From: Bacteroidota bacterium | GTDB lineage: Bacteria > Bacteroidota > Bacteroidia > UKL13-3 | DNA: 7,989 bases | Reading direction: 5' to 3' | NCBI GenBank assembly: GCA_947462865.1 | Contig: CANHRW010000087.1 | Coordinates: 1-7,989, forward strand | In this document: positions 7,643 to 7,989 of the stretch, one piece after another | Position numbering within the stretch: position 1 is the first letter of the stretch | Layout: each line of letters starts with the position of its first letter | Translations under genes and position numbers: made by a program | Notes under the pieces: generated by a model | What the model saw: the letters and a program-made list of their open reading frames with translations, nothing else | The model's database searches: none | Told to the model about the DNA's origin: nothing

Positions 7643-7989
7643 ATGAAAATAGTAGTTCCATTTAAAAAGCATTTTATTGTTGGGTGTTTTTTGGCTTTGA
7701 GTCAGCTGGTATGTGCACAGAATTATTCTATTATTTTAGGTAGGCCTACCGATAAAAACATCACTGCAAGTGTATTGTTTGATGCCAATACCAATGGGCA
7801 AATTATTTATGGTACCGACTCCACACAATTGAATCTGCAAAGTGCCATAATTACATTTGCCAAAGATACCCCAGTGGAAATAGCTATTCAACAATTGGCT
7901 CGTAATACACATTACTATTACAAACTGGTATACCGTTCAGACATTTCAAAACCTTTGATGAGTAGTCCTATTTACCAATTTCAGACACA
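7643..7989 (+). CDS. Exported protein, probable metallophosphoesterase with N-terminal Fn3-like domain (3' truncated)
   Basis: The frame is open from the ATG at 7643 to the window end (115 full codons, no stop). Residues 1-25 look like a signal peptide: MKIVVPFKKH, then hydrophobic FIVGCFLALSQLV, and CA|QNYS as the likely cleavage site. The Cys at 15 lies inside the hydrophobic core and is not a lipobox. The mature start reads ILGRPTDKNITASVLF, then IIYGTDS, TPVEIAIQQLARNTHYYYKLVYR and a closing YQFQT. This is the layout of the Fn3-like (purple-acid-phosphatase N-terminal) domain that precedes the catalytic domain in many secreted calcineurin-like or PhoD-like phosphoesterases. That family is recalled from pattern, and no metal-binding residue is visible because the catalytic part would lie beyond the window. 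Only 20 bases separate it from bshA with no terminator between, so the two may be cotranscribed. That the gene is real is near certain; the family is a moderate call. Confidence 0.72.
   Translation, partial: MKIVVPFKKHFIVGCFLALSQLVCAQNYSIILGRPTDKNITASVLFDANTNGQIIYGTDSTQLNLQSAIITFAKDTPVEIAIQQLARNTHYYYKLVYRSDISKPLMSSPIYQFQT

Overview
The window reads as an ordinary chromosomal stretch of a Bacteroidota (Bacteroidetes) genome. The evidence is AT-rich DNA, almost no Shine-Dalgarno sequences before start codons, a TAnnTTTG-type promoter element, exported proteins whose predicted mature form starts with Gln (A|Q cleavage), and protein sequences typical of that phylum. I cannot place it below phylum.

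Layout: (1) Bases 1-848, + strand, hold the C-terminal three quarters of purK (purine synthesis); its start lies before the window. (2) Bases 843-6266, - strand, hold a complete tripartite RND efflux operon, transcribed as adaptor (6266-5220), inner-membrane pump (5223-2143) and outer-membrane TolC-like channel (2153-843). The genes are stitched together by a 4-base and an 11-base overlap, and the last one runs 6 bases into the convergent purK. (3) Bases 6267-6494 are a 228-base divergent intergenic region with a good -7 element for the efflux operon. (4) Bases 6495-7622, + strand, hold bshA, the first enzyme of bacillithiol synthesis. (5) Bases 7643-7989, + strand, hold the 5' part of an exported protein, probably a metallophosphoesterase with an N-terminal Fn3-like domain, cut by the window end.

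How the genes work together: the three efflux genes should form one envelope-spanning proton-driven pump, with both the proton-relay aspartates and the TM10 lysine present. bshA makes GlcNAc-malate for the thiol bacillithiol. A functional link between the thiol gene and the pump through the shared divergent region is possible but only inferred. I found no RNA gene, mobile element, CRISPR array or convincing intrinsic terminator, and no sign of an undescribed system. The most useful observations concern start sites, gene overlaps and neighbourhood.
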